Shown here in pieces: positions 8,167-17,748 of a stretch of 64,000 bases of DNA (its first letter is position 1; the number at the start of each line of letters is the position of its first letter). The position numbers and the translations under genes are program-made. This DNA is from GCA-2706205 sp964215955 (GTDB lineage: Bacteria; Bdellovibrionota; Bacteriovoracia; Bacteriovoracales; Bacteriovoracaceae), in contig CAXPDR010000041.1 in the NCBI GenBank assembly GCA_964215955.1, positions 62,001-126,000 on the forward strand. The letters are read 5' to 3'. The notes under the pieces were generated by a model. That model made no database searches, had not been told where the DNA came from, and saw only the letters and a program-made list of their open reading frames with translations.

Positions 8167-9521
8167 AGAGGAAGATCAAGTTCTAATTCTACGTCAAGAT
8201 AACCATTATACTTAAAATCAGACTTTCTAAGATTTCTAACCTTCAACAAAGTATCTATCCTGATATCTTCGGACTTTTCAAGAATATTGGCTAAATTGAT
8301 TCTTGATACATCTAGGTCCAAACAATTTGAGCGATCACATTTATCTACTTTGTAAATATCAAGTTTATCAAAAAAGGATTCTTTATTTTTTTGAAACCTA
8401 TTATTTAGAATATGATATTTTTGATTAGGTTTCATTTTTACATACAAGGATCTACCAATAATTGTCACATCATCTATTAAGTCTCTAAACAATGCTGATT
8501 TTAGATATGCTTTTCCTTCTGGAATTTTACTGTTTAACCTAAGAATGACCATATTTTTAGATAACTTAGGCCTAAAGCTTTCTATTTTTCTAAAAAGCAT
8601 CATGGGAGTTACATTTTTTCTGAGTTTTATTTTTATGCCATCTTTAGTGAACTTTAATCTTTTATGTTTTACGCTAGGTCTCAATGTTGTTTTTACTTTT
8701 TTAACATACGCTTTAAATTCTTTTCTTAATAAAAATGTTTTTACATATTCGAAACCTCTATCAAATTTTAACTTAATAGTTCTAGCTTTAGGATCCATCC
8801 TTTCCATTTCATCAAATGATAAATACAACCAAGGATTTTGATTATAAAAATGGATTAAATTTATGTTTTTATGTTTTCCATCGGAAAAGTTTTCACTCAA
8901 TATATTCTTTTCTTTTTGATTTTCCTGTTCAACCCCACTTTTAAAATGTTGATCAAATTCTTCATCTTCTAAATCGGTGATCCGTGTATCTGAGACCTCT
9001 TCTTTTCTAGCTCCTGATACATTTACAACAATCTTATCTAACAGATTAAAGTTACTCCCCATTTTATCTAAATCATCGCAGTTTTGTTCCTCTTTTCTGC
9101 AATCTTCAGTCGTAAAGAAGGCTTTTTTAACATAAACACCTTTTATATATTTTCGATTTATTTTAGGAAATTTAAAATATGAGGTTACTTTAATATTATT
9201 TGATGACCCTAATCTTACGAAAAGGTTATATATTGAATACTTAAGACTATCCAATAGTGAGTCAATAAACTCTTTTTTGTCATGATCCAGCTCTCTATTA
9301 CCCAGGACTTCTTCTAAATCATAATAATGAATAGATGTTTCTGTTAAAGGAACTTTTACATTAAACTTAACAACCTTTCCGTCCCCATATCTCTCAGCTA
9401 AAGTCTTAGGTTCGGCCATGGAATCAATTTCTGTTTCAGTTTTAAAGTCTTTATTAACTGCTTCAAAGAATGAACAACTTATAAAAACTTTAAATAAAAT
9501 AAATATTATTAAGTACTTCAA
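8163..9521 (-). CDS. Large hypothetical lipoprotein
   Basis: Starts with TTG at 9521, six bases after a GGAG site, which gives a lipoprotein signal MKYLIIFILFKVFISC with Cys16. The mature part (about 435 residues) is rich in Lys, Asp and Glu, with no recognised domain. Two further Cys pairs (DCRKEEQNCDD and CDRSNC) could form disulfides in the periplasm. It is divergent from the outer-membrane-type gene that starts at 9681. The function is unknown. Confidence 0.65.
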   Translation of the reverse strand: MKYLIIFILFKVFISCSFFEAVNKDFKTETEIDSMAEPKTLAERYGDGKVVKFNVKVPLTETSIHYYDLEEVLGNRELDHDKKEFIDSLLDSLKYSIYNLFVRLGSSNNIKVTSYFKFPKINRKYIKGVYVKKAFFTTEDCRKEEQNCDDLDKMGSNFNLLDKIVVNVSGARKEEVSDTRITDLEDEEFDQHFKSGVEQENQKEKNILSENFSDGKHKNINLIHFYNQNPWLYLSFDEMERMDPKARTIKLKFDRGFEYVKTFLLRKEFKAYVKKVKTTLRPSVKHKRLKFTKDGIKIKLRKNVTPMMLFRKIESFRPKLSKNMVILRLNSKIPEGKAYLKSALFRDLIDDVTIIGRSLYVKMKPNQKYHILNNRFQKNKESFFDKLDIYKVDKCDRSNCLDLDVSRINLANILEKSEDIRIDTLLKVRNLRKSDFKYNGYLDVELELDLPL

Positions 9522-9680
9522 GTGTTTCTCCGATTTATGATCCAGAGATACTAAAGTAAAAATGAAAATTAATCACCCCCTCTTTTCGCATGTTGTCATT
9601 TTTACATAATTTACATATATTTCTACCAAAATTTTAAATCTAAATTATATTCAATCCTCAAGATTATTTTGGAGATCAAA

Positions 9681-10904
9681 GTGCCTAAATTTTTAATATT
9701 TATAATAATTTGTATTCAAAGTTCGATATCTTTCGCTCAATATTACGATACCCTTCCAAAGGGTGTTCGACTCATTTCAACAAGATTCATCCAATCAGAG
9801 GTAAGCTCCTCATATAATCAAAGCCAGAGTGAAAGTCCTTATACTTATCAAATCAATACCGACATAGAAAACTTAGAGGACATTGATAACGAATTTGTTC
9901 AGGACGCTTTAAAGGTTTTTGAGGAATATCCTGAAGCCTATTCTAAACTTTCACTTGGAAATCACAAAATTGATGCTGATGCAGAAGTTAATGTGGATGT
10001 CTATGCATTTGGCTATGGGATTACTAATAGAGTCACTGCTTATATAGGTCTTCCTATATATAAAGCTGACGTCCATGTTAATTATAAACAAACTAAAAAT
10101 AATTCAAATCAAGAAGTAGCCGAAACTCTTCAAAAACTTTATGGGGATGATTGGGCGCAAACCCTAGGTAATGCGATGGAAAATTTTTACAATTTGGATG
10201 ATACTACGATCCAAAGTGGAATTGTAAACTCTCTTGGTTATGAAGAACTCGGTGATTGGAGTGGGAATGGAGTTGGTGATGTAGAGTTAGGTGTAATGTA
10301 TAACTTCTCAAGAACTTCCCGTTATGGATTTATGGCCACAACAGGTTTAGTCCTACCAACAGGTTATGTTGATGACCCTGATATTATTCAAGACATTGGG
10401 TTTGGAGATGGTCAACTTGATGCTTTTTTAGAGTTTGGAGGTGGTATCTTCCTAAGGGATAATATAGTGTTCAATGCATGGACAAGATATACCTATCAAT
10501 TTGAAAGTGAAAAAGAATTAAGAGTGCCATATAGTAATGAGATTTCTCTCTCTGATGAAAAGGATACTTTTAATGAAAAACTGGGAAATAAAGTAGATGT
10601 AGGCTTTGATACTGAATTCTTTATTACAGACTGGTTAAAGTTTCAGCCTGGGTTTATTTATAAATATACAGAAAAAGCAAAATATGAATCTAAGAACAAA
10701 AAAGCTAACGAATATTTAGCTAATAATACTGACTCTGAATCTCAGAGTATAAAACTATTAACCCAACTAAGTAGTGTAAACCTTTTTAAAAGAGATAAAT
10801 TTGTCTTACCGGCTCAAATAAACTTTTCAATCCAAAAAATGGTTAGAGGAAGAAATACAGCGAAGGTAGATTTGATTGAATTAGACTTTAGAATGTTTTT
10901 TTAG
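9681..10904 (+). CDS. Outer-membrane beta-barrel-type protein
   Basis: The GTG at 9681 has GGAG six bases upstream and begins a signal peptide (MPKFLIFIIICIQSSISFA); a TTG four codons earlier overlaps that ribosome site and is less likely. The mature protein alternates polar and hydrophobic residues, with strands such as YGFMATTGLVLPTGYVDD and LDAFLEFGGGIFL, and ends with an aromatic residue (ELDFRMFF) as barrel proteins do. The family is not recognised; it resembles MetA-like 'transporter' barrels. The stop overlaps the convergent response-regulator gene by four bases. Confidence 0.7.
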   Translation: MPKFLIFIIICIQSSISFAQYYDTLPKGVRLISTRFIQSEVSSSYNQSQSESPYTYQINTDIENLEDIDNEFVQDALKVFEEYPEAYSKLSLGNHKIDADAEVNVDVYAFGYGITNRVTAYIGLPIYKADVHVNYKQTKNNSNQEVAETLQKLYGDDWAQTLGNAMENFYNLDDTTIQSGIVNSLGYEELGDWSGNGVGDVELGVMYNFSRTSRYGFMATTGLVLPTGYVDDPDIIQDIGFGDGQLDAFLEFGGGIFLRDNIVFNAWTRYTYQFESEKELRVPYSNEISLSDEKDTFNEKLGNKVDVGFDTEFFITDWLKFQPGFIYKYTEKAKYESKNKKANEYLANNTDSESQSIKLLTQLSSVNLFKRDKFVLPAQINFSIQKMVRGRNTAKVDLIELDFRMFF

Positions 10905-11563
10905 ATAAGCTTATAGCCCTTACCCCATACTGTATCAATAAACATTTCAGCTTCTTTTATTTTTTTTCTTAAAGAAAAGACGTGAACATCTATATTTCTT
11001 ATTGTCATTTTCTCATCATTATCAAAGCAAAGAATCAATTCTTCTCTGGTCACAGGATTTCCTGATTCATTATAAAGTTTATCAAAAATAATAAATTCTC
11101 TTTGAGTTAAATTTATCGTTTTACCTTGTTTGATAAATGCAGAGGCTTCAGGAATCAATTTAAAATCAGATGCTTCGATGTCTTCATTTAGAGCTTTGAA
11201 TTTAGTTTGAGCATTCTCAATTCTTGCCAGTAACTCTTCTAAAGAGAAAGGCTTAGTAATATAATCATCTGCACCAGCTTTAAGTCCAGTGATTATTTCT
11301 TCATTTTTTGAATACGCAGAAACCATAAAAATAGGAGAATATTTATCATCCTTCCTAATTTTCGAGACAATATTTATTCCTGGTTCTCCTGGAAGATTCC
11401 AGTCTACAAGATAAAGACCTTTAAAATCCTGTCCATTATCGCTATAAAATTCTTCTGCATTATTAAAGCTAACAACATTATAGTCTTTTGACTCTAAGTA
11501 TGTTGTTAAAGCATCCACGATATCTTTTTCATCTTCAATTATACAGATGTTACCTAGTGACAT
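10901..11563 (-). CDS. OmpR/PhoB-family response regulator
   Basis: Receiver domain with acidic pocket (IIEDE), phospho-acceptor Asp54 (LVDWNLPGE), Ser in MVSAYS and Lys in ITKPFS, followed by a winged-helix DNA-binding domain (LTQREFIIFDKL...IRNIDVHVFSLRKKI...VWGKGYKLI). It therefore binds DNA when phosphorylated. No histidine kinase is adjacent, so its partner is elsewhere. Its start is 244 bases from the divergent ATP-grasp operon, and the shared intergenic region makes that operon a plausible target, though this is an inference from position only. Confidence 0.88.
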   Translation of the reverse strand: MSLGNICIIEDEKDIVDALTTYLESKDYNVVSFNNAEEFYSDNGQDFKGLYLVDWNLPGEPGINIVSKIRKDDKYSPIFMVSAYSKNEEIITGLKAGADDYITKPFSLEELLARIENAQTKFKALNEDIEASDFKLIPEASAFIKQGKTINLTQREFIIFDKLYNESGNPVTREELILCFDNDEKMTIRNIDVHVFSLRKKIKEAEMFIDTVWGKGYKLI

Positions 11564-11672
11564 TAGAACCTTATCCTCTTTTAATTATTCGACAACTAGA
11601 TTGTAACTTAATATTCCTTAATTTCACAATATAAATTAACTTTCTTTGTTGAATATTAAGTATCGTTTAACA

Positions 11673-11702
11673 ACCTGACACAGGTCTTTTCTAAGATAAT
11701 AT
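11673..11702 (+). promoter_or_regulatory. Candidate promoter with overlapping palindrome before the ATP-grasp operon
   Basis: CTGACA (11675-11680) and TAATAT (11697-11702) are spaced by 16 bases and fit a sigma-70 promoter. The perfect palindrome ACCTG-ACA-CAGGT (11673-11685) overlaps the -35 element and could be an operator. The rest of the 244-base intergenic stretch is AT-rich with runs of T and no other clear signal. Confidence 0.35.
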
Positions 11703-11807
11703 TTTCATAGAAGTGTTTAAACTTTATACAAAACTAATCGAAAACCCCTCGCCTTTTCTCAAAAATCGATTTTTTTTAATCAATTTTATTTTTTCTGTAA
11801 AAAAAGA

Positions 11808-14800
11808 TTGCAGCAGCGCGTCATTTTTCATATAATTACTGTATTATTTTTAATTAGTTCTTGCGACGGAATGCATGTTACTGAAATTACATTCATCAGA
11901 GGTGCAAACGTGAAAGAAACTGGAAGAAAAAGTCAAAGAAGAAAGTACAATCCAAACTTAGGTTTTATTGGAAATGCTGAGGTTAAAGTTTCAAACTATC
12001 TATTTTCAGCTAAAAGGTTAAGGAAGTCTTACCAGCATGCCAAGCCTATTACTGAAAGATTAATGAAAAATGAAATCGCTGATCATTATTCTGAGAGTAA
12101 GAAGCTTACAAGATTTTTAAAAAACAGAGACCTAACTTTTTCTAAGAAGACCAGCAGTGGTGAATACAAAACATTTACCGTCCCTTGTACGACAACAGTT
12201 GTTCCAATGGAGAAATCCTTATTTAATGATGTGGAAGAAGCCGCTCAAAAGCTAATGATTTCCCTGAGAGGTGTTATCCAGGATATTTATGGATCTAAGG
12301 ATTTAAGATCCTCAAAGTTTATCAAGAGTCTTCCAAAAGATGTAAGGGAAATTTTCATTCAAGCGATAGAGTCTTCGGCAAACTACTTTCCGCAGTTTCA
12401 TCACCCTAATATGAAAACATATCCATTCCTAGATAATGTTGGATTAGATTTAGTCTTAGTTGAAGATTATTTAGAGAAATCAGAAGAGTTTCCTTCTCTA
12501 CTCAAAAAGAAAAAAGAAGATCAACTACCAGGTCTTCCTTTTAGAATATTAGAAATCAATGCAGGATCTCCATCAGGTGCATCTAATAATATGAATGTTC
12601 TTCAAGGTATTCATAAACAAGCACCAGAAATTTTAGACTCATTAGGAAAAGTAATGCCTAATGATCATTTCGAGATCCTAGGAGAAACGTATAGATCACT
12701 TGGAGAATCTTGGACAAAAAGAAAAGATGGTGTTCAAGTCCTTCTTCCACCAGGTGGTGCAAATGGTGCAGCTCCAGAAATTCATCAACTCGCAGCATAC
12801 TCAGGGTTAATCTATGCTGATGCTGATCAACTTTTTAGAGATGATGAAGGATTTATTAGATTAAGAACTGTTAGTAATGAAAACCCAATTGTTACTGCAA
12901 TCTATTCTAGAGTAAATGCTGATTCAGCTCTTTTCGATGCAGAAAGAGAATTATTTATGAAAGACCCCGATTCTGCAGAGCCTCTCTACTTAAGAGATAA
13001 TTTAATCAAAGACGAGGAGGATGAAGGAAAAGTTGTTTTAGATGAAAATGGAAACCCTATTCCTCAGCAGTCTGCTTACGCGATACCAGGATTGATTGAT
13101 GCAATAATTGAACGAAAAATATATATGGGTGGCCTTAATAGAATCCTAGATAACAAAATTATCTTAGCGACTCTCACATATTATGCTCCAAAGTTTTTCA
13201 AGAAGAGAATTGAAAAAGTTGGATTAAAATCAGGTGGAGCTAAAATTATGCCACCACAAACACTTCCACCTACAGCAAAGTCAGTGGAAACGATCCTTAA
13301 GAACCCAGACGAGTGGGTTGTGAAAGCGCCATCTCTAGCTGGTGGACAGGGTGTTTACATTTTGAAGACAATGCCAAAAAGTGAAAAAGAAAAAGTATTG
13401 GAGGAGATTCAAAAGAATCCTGAAGAATATGCTTATCAACAACTCGTTAAAATTGCGAGAATTCCAGTTGCCGTACAAAGAAAAGCCGAAGGTTATAAAT
13501 TTGCAAATCTTGCGGCTGATATTAGAACATGGGTATTCTTTGGAGGCGGCAAGAATGCAGTCCCAAGAATGTCTCACAATGCACTTGTTAGATATGCTCC
13601 TCAAGAAAAAGGAAAAATGAGTTCAATAGTGAATACATCTGCAGGTGGAGGATATGCTCCATTTATCATTATGGACGATACTAATGATAAGAAAGCCGTT
13701 ACTCCATCAGAAATGGTTGAAGAAAAGCCAACAATACCAGTAAATACTCACCTACCAGTTTTTGTTGCAGCCCAAATGGTTCAGATTTCGAGAATGCTTA
13801 AAGAGATAAACTCAATGCTTAACCAGGACTCAACTTATGCTTACGGTCTCCTTGAGCAAACGATTGGGATAAAAACTCAATTAAAAGAGATTAACTCTTT
13901 TATTCACCCAAGAAGTATTGCCCATATCTATAAAGTGATAGATTTGCTTGAAACGCGGGTAAGCAAAACAGAAATAAAAGACCATGATACAATTATTAAT
14001 GATAATCAACTAAAGCTAGTTGCAACTTTAAAAGAATTTGATGGTAATCCTGAAATAAAAAGTATCAGAGATATTATTGATAATATTAGAGTTTTAAATA
14101 CTGATAAAGTTTATTCTAACTACACTCAGGAAGATAAAGCCTTAGACTTAGTTCTTATTGATGATTTAATTTCAGCAGGTGAAAGAGTTGCTGATAAAGA
14201 CTTCGGTCAGGCGATTTTTAAAATCGCAAGAATCATCAAAAGGTCGATAGGAAAAGATATTCCTAATGTGATTTTAGGTCCTCTAACTAAGAAGACAATC
14301 AAACAAGAATTTGAAGCTTTTTGTACGAGTGTAAGAAATGAATTGGAAAGAGTTCCTAAAAGAGCTGCATTCTCAAAACTTTTCTCACTTGATGCAAATG
14401 TAACTCAGTTAAGATTTGAAACTCTTTACCTTGGAGAAAGAGATAAAGATAAAGAAATCAAAATTGGTTCCCAGGCTGAATATAGAACAAATACCTCTTT
14501 AGTTGGTGATGATAAAATTGCAGAAGACTTGGCAGAAGCAAGAATTGAATGGAAAAAAGTCATAGCACTTGCGAATACAATGAACGGTGAAAAAAGAGAA
14601 CAATTCATTCAAGCTAAACGTGAATCTCACTTTGACAGATTTCCAAGATTAAGAAGATTCCAAAGACTTATCAACTCAACAAGTCCATCAAAAGAGGATC
14701 TTATCGAACTAATGGAAATTGTTCCTTATGCAAAATTCAACATTGAAAACTTTGCCAAAGAAAAAGGAATTAGCATTGAAGAAGTTTTTTCTTCTAAACT

Positions 14801-15647
14801 TGAAGAAGATAGAATCTCAATCCTTACAAATGAAGAGTTAAAAAAGTTAAAACTTTTCAATAGAAACCATGCCGGTGAATGTTTTGCTAAAAAGAATTCA
14901 GCCCATGGTCTTTATTCTGACAGTAAAATTTATATCTGGATGAGAAAAGAACTTAATCCTTTTGTTCTTCTTTATACAGCTGGACATGAATTAATTCACT
15001 ATCAACAAATCAAGCATTCTATGAATGCAGAAAGAAGAGCACTACAAGATGGTGGTGTATCTATCGCCAAGTTCCTTAACTATTATGGAAACTTTCTTGG
15101 TGCAAACCAAAGAACGGTCGACAAAATTGAATTTGATCTACAAGAGGATAGAAAGCCGTTATATGGATATGCCGATAGATTAGGAAATAAGGATGAAACG
15201 AAACTCGTAATCAAAGATCTCGACAAAGCGATTAGAACTTCAAATGATGAATGGGATGCATTAGTTAGTCAATACGGATCTCTTTTTGGATATATGATGC
15301 CTAATTCAACAGGAACAAGAGTTAAAGCATTACAAGAGGTTTTACCGGCTTTAGAAAATGCAAAAAATATAATTTTTGCTCAAGAACTAGGACTTGAAAC
15401 TTTCATTGATCCAATTCAAGCTGCCTTACCAGCTGCGAGTGACTTTCAAACAAGATACTATGCAGATGACGTAAGACTGGCCGTGAAAGCAACCCAACCA
15501 CTTTGGGAGTCTTTAAGAATTATCGCTTCTCACCAATATCATGGAGTCTCTTTTTATAGAGCCGATATTGATAGGGATAGTTTAAAACTGATACCAAAGG
15601 TAACTCCTATTGCCGTAGGAAGTAGCTATAACCAAACACAACAATAA
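11808..15647 (+). CDS. Circularly permuted ATP-grasp protein fused to an HExxH-bearing domain
   Basis: A 1279-residue protein. Residues about 205-640 match circularly permuted ATP-grasp enzymes (DUF404/DUF407, type 2). The visible blocks are LEINAGSPSGASNNMNVLQ (about 248-266), VLLPPGGANGAAPEIHQLA (about 310), EWVVKAPSLAGGQGVYIL with Lys506, LAADIRTWVFFGG (about 570), and NTSAGGGYAP from Asn609. Such enzymes join carboxylates to amines using ATP. The C-terminal half is helical and contains AGHELIHYQQIKH at 1059-1071, a zinc-peptidase type HExxH motif. I know no family with this combination. The TTG start gives a lipoprotein-like N-terminus (FHIITVLFLISSC), which conflicts with ATP use in the cytosol. 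The next ATG is at 11871 and lacks a signal. It is the first gene of a three-gene operon. Confidence 0.75.
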   Translation: MQQRVIFHIITVLFLISSCDGMHVTEITFIRGANVKETGRKSQRRKYNPNLGFIGNAEVKVSNYLFSAKRLRKSYQHAKPITERLMKNEIADHYSESKKLTRFLKNRDLTFSKKTSSGEYKTFTVPCTTTVVPMEKSLFNDVEEAAQKLMISLRGVIQDIYGSKDLRSSKFIKSLPKDVREIFIQAIESSANYFPQFHHPNMKTYPFLDNVGLDLVLVEDYLEKSEEFPSLLKKKKEDQLPGLPFRILEINAGSPSGASNNMNVLQGIHKQAPEILDSLGKVMPNDHFEILGETYRSLGESWTKRKDGVQVLLPPGGANGAAPEIHQLAAYSGLIYADADQLFRDDEGFIRLRTVSNENPIVTAIYSRVNADSALFDAERELFMKDPDSAEPLYLRDNLIKDEEDEGKVVLDENGNPIPQQSAYAIPGLIDAIIERKIYMGGLNRILDNKIILATLTYYAPKFFKKRIEKVGLKSGGAKIMPPQTLPPTAKSVETILKNPDEWVVKAPSLAGGQGVYILKTMPKSEKEKVLEEIQKNPEEYAYQQLVKIARIPVAVQRKAEGYKFANLAADIRTWVFFGGGKNAVPRMSHNALVRYAPQEKGKMSSIVNTSAGGGYAPFIIMDDTNDKKAVTPSEMVEEKPTIPVNTHLPVFVAAQMVQISRMLKEINSMLNQDSTYAYGLLEQTIGIKTQLKEINSFIHPRSIAHIYKVIDLLETRVSKTEIKDHDTIINDNQLKLVATLKEFDGNPEIKSIRDIIDNIRVLNTDKVYSNYTQEDKALDLVLIDDLISAGERVADKDFGQAIFKIARIIKRSIGKDIPNVILGPLTKKTIKQEFEAFCTSVRNELERVPKRAAFSKLFSLDANVTQLRFETLYLGERDKDKEIKIGSQAEYRTNTSLVGDDKIAEDLAEARIEWKKVIALANTMNGEKREQFIQAKRESHFDRFPRLRRFQRLINSTSPSKEDLIELMEIVPYAKFNIENFAKEKGISIEEVFSSKLEEDRISILTNEELKKLKLFNRNHAGECFAKKNSAHGLYSDSKIYIWMRKELNPFVLLYTAGHELIHYQQIKHSMNAERRALQDGGVSIAKFLNYYGNFLGANQRTVDKIEFDLQEDRKPLYGYADRLGNKDETKLVIKDLDKAIRTSNDEWDALVSQYGSLFGYMMPNSTGTRVKALQEVLPALENAKNIIFAQELGLETFIDPIQAALPAASDFQTRYYADDVRLAVKATQPLWESLRIIASHQYHGVSFYRADIDRDSLKLIPKVTPIAVGSSYNQTQQ

Positions 15648-15661
15648 GAAAGGATATAAAG

Positions 15662-17734
15662 ATGAATGTAGGTCATTCCAATGTGAAAACTTATATTTCA
15701 AACCTCGTGATGAACAAGGCCATGACTCTGGAAGAGAAATTGGCCTTATTTCTTTCACCAACTGAAATAGAAAGTAATCTCCCCATAGGTTATAGTTTAA
15801 AAGAAGTTCATAATTTTAACGGGCTTTGTGGTTACAATTTCTGGGAAGGAGATAATCTTGTAGGCCAAATTAGTCTAGGAACATTACTCAGTGGAACTTA
15901 TGTCATTTATAAAAGAACATTCCTAAATAATATCATTACTGAATCATATGATTATTATGATCACCAAGGAAACTTCTTCTACGAAAGCACGAGTCTTGAT
16001 GGCCAATGTCTGGCATATACTAATGTTGAGATGGACCTAACAAATCCTTTTATAAACCATATCTATAATGTTCTTGCATTTGAATATGACGGAACAACAT
16101 TTAACTATGGAAACACTAATAGAATCCAATTTCTGGAAGACTATCTAAATAAGTTATATAGATCAAAAGAAATTCAACTTTCAGTAAATGATGGTATTAA
16201 AGACCAAGTGATTAAGAATATAGCAAATGAAATCATTGCAATTGAAAACGATTCAGTTTTAAAATGGTCTGAAAGACAAACAATTTTCAAAAGCCTTAAA
16301 GAAAAAAGAAGTAAGATTCTTTCTACGAAGAGAAGAGTACATGGTTTTCAATATATGCTTTATGACTTTGTCATTCTCATGACTGATTTAAGTCTTAAAT
16401 TAAAGACTTTTAGCCAAAGACCAATTAATAACTTCTTTGGTTCACTTTACCGCTATACTTTAGGTAATTTATTTTGGTTTGTAGGAACCGTAAAAAGCAA
16501 TTTAGGTTACTCTGTTGCCTTGGCCATCTATGGGCCATTTACATTCTACTTTATTACCCAACCGATGAATCCTCATGCCATGTGGGCAGTTGGAAAAGTT
16601 AGAAATGCTTACATAAAGGTAGAAAGGGCCCTTACCCCTGAAGAGCCGGTCGAAGCCTTAGTCGCAAAGGCTGACAAAACCCTTAATGAAGACTCTGTAT
16701 CCACAAAACAGGCAGCTCCTAAAAGATTAGTTTATCCTAGTAAAGATATATCTTGGGATGAGAGAATGGATAATTTTAAAGCAATGCAAATTGGTTATGA
16801 AGAGGCCATGGTATTTGCAGAAAGAATGGGACGTATTGAGCAGTTTGAAACACAATTAAACTTCCCTCTCACAGCTGAAGCAGCATGGATGGAGCTCGAA
16901 TTATATCTCAATGATGTAGAGGGAAAAATAAAATACATGAAAAACCTAGATAATAGGTTGGTAAAATTCTTAAACAATGAAAAAGAGCGAACTATTGAAC
17001 TTCAGTTCTATATTTGGCAGAAACTTGGACAATTTTATATTGATTACCCTTTCATTGTTGTAGATGAAAAGGATGAGCAAACTCAAAGAAACTACTATCT
17101 AGGAAGACAGTTTGTATTCTTTCAAAAAATAACAGAAAGACTTTCAGATTTAGGAATTGCAAACTCTCCTAAAACTCATAAAAATATTGAAATGCTAGCT
17201 GAGAAGTTTGAGAAAATGAAAATTGAAGGCTCAAGCGTTCTTGATACACTTAAAAAGAACTCCAAAGTGTTTCAACAAAAGAACTACCTTAGCTCAGATG
17301 AACATCGAGATTATATGAAAAGACATTGGGAAGTACTTTTCATGCAACAAAACAAGAAACAAGAAGCTTCATCATTCTCATTACAAGCGTACACATGGTC
17401 TATAAAAAATGCGATGTGGTTAGTTCAAACAATTTATTCAGCTAAACGAAGTGAGCTTTGGAAGCTTGTAGGAAATTATAATTTAGATAATACTGCTGCT
17501 CCAAAAAATGAAGCAGATGAAATTATGAATGAATATCTAGCTAATATGTTCAACAATCTTGTTATGGAGTATGTTTCTGTAAAAAAAGAAATGGTTGAAA
17601 ACCTACCTGGCGATAATGAATATATTTTAAGAGAAAATGTTATCAATAATATTAAAGCTTATTTGATTGAAAGAGATAAACTATTTAAGACAAGCGTATA
17701 TGCTTCGAATGATTCAGATTCTAATACAATCTAA
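15662..17734 (+). CDS. Unknown 690-residue protein of the ATP-grasp operon
   Basis: Starts 14 bases after the ATP-grasp gene with an AAGGA ribosome site. There is no signal peptide. The N-terminal 170 residues look beta-rich (GQISLGTLLSGTYVIYKR, YDYYDHQGNFFYES). The rest is largely helical and coiled-coil-like, with one clear hydrophobic stretch near residues 280-300 (GYSVALAIYGPFTFYFI) that could be a membrane segment. I do not recognise any domain. Its tight coupling to both neighbours suggests a shared pathway or complex with the ATP-grasp protein and the barrel-like protein. Confidence 0.7.
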   Translation: MNVGHSNVKTYISNLVMNKAMTLEEKLALFLSPTEIESNLPIGYSLKEVHNFNGLCGYNFWEGDNLVGQISLGTLLSGTYVIYKRTFLNNIITESYDYYDHQGNFFYESTSLDGQCLAYTNVEMDLTNPFINHIYNVLAFEYDGTTFNYGNTNRIQFLEDYLNKLYRSKEIQLSVNDGIKDQVIKNIANEIIAIENDSVLKWSERQTIFKSLKEKRSKILSTKRRVHGFQYMLYDFVILMTDLSLKLKTFSQRPINNFFGSLYRYTLGNLFWFVGTVKSNLGYSVALAIYGPFTFYFITQPMNPHAMWAVGKVRNAYIKVERALTPEEPVEALVAKADKTLNEDSVSTKQAAPKRLVYPSKDISWDERMDNFKAMQIGYEEAMVFAERMGRIEQFETQLNFPLTAEAAWMELELYLNDVEGKIKYMKNLDNRLVKFLNNEKERTIELQFYIWQKLGQFYIDYPFIVVDEKDEQTQRNYYLGRQFVFFQKITERLSDLGIANSPKTHKNIEMLAEKFEKMKIEGSSVLDTLKKNSKVFQQKNYLSSDEHRDYMKRHWEVLFMQQNKKQEASSFSLQAYTWSIKNAMWLVQTIYSAKRSELWKLVGNYNLDNTAAPKNEADEIMNEYLANMFNNLVMEYVSVKKEMVENLPGDNEYILRENVINNIKAYLIERDKLFKTSVYASNDSDSNTI

Positions 17735-17748
17735 TCTGGGGATTAATT

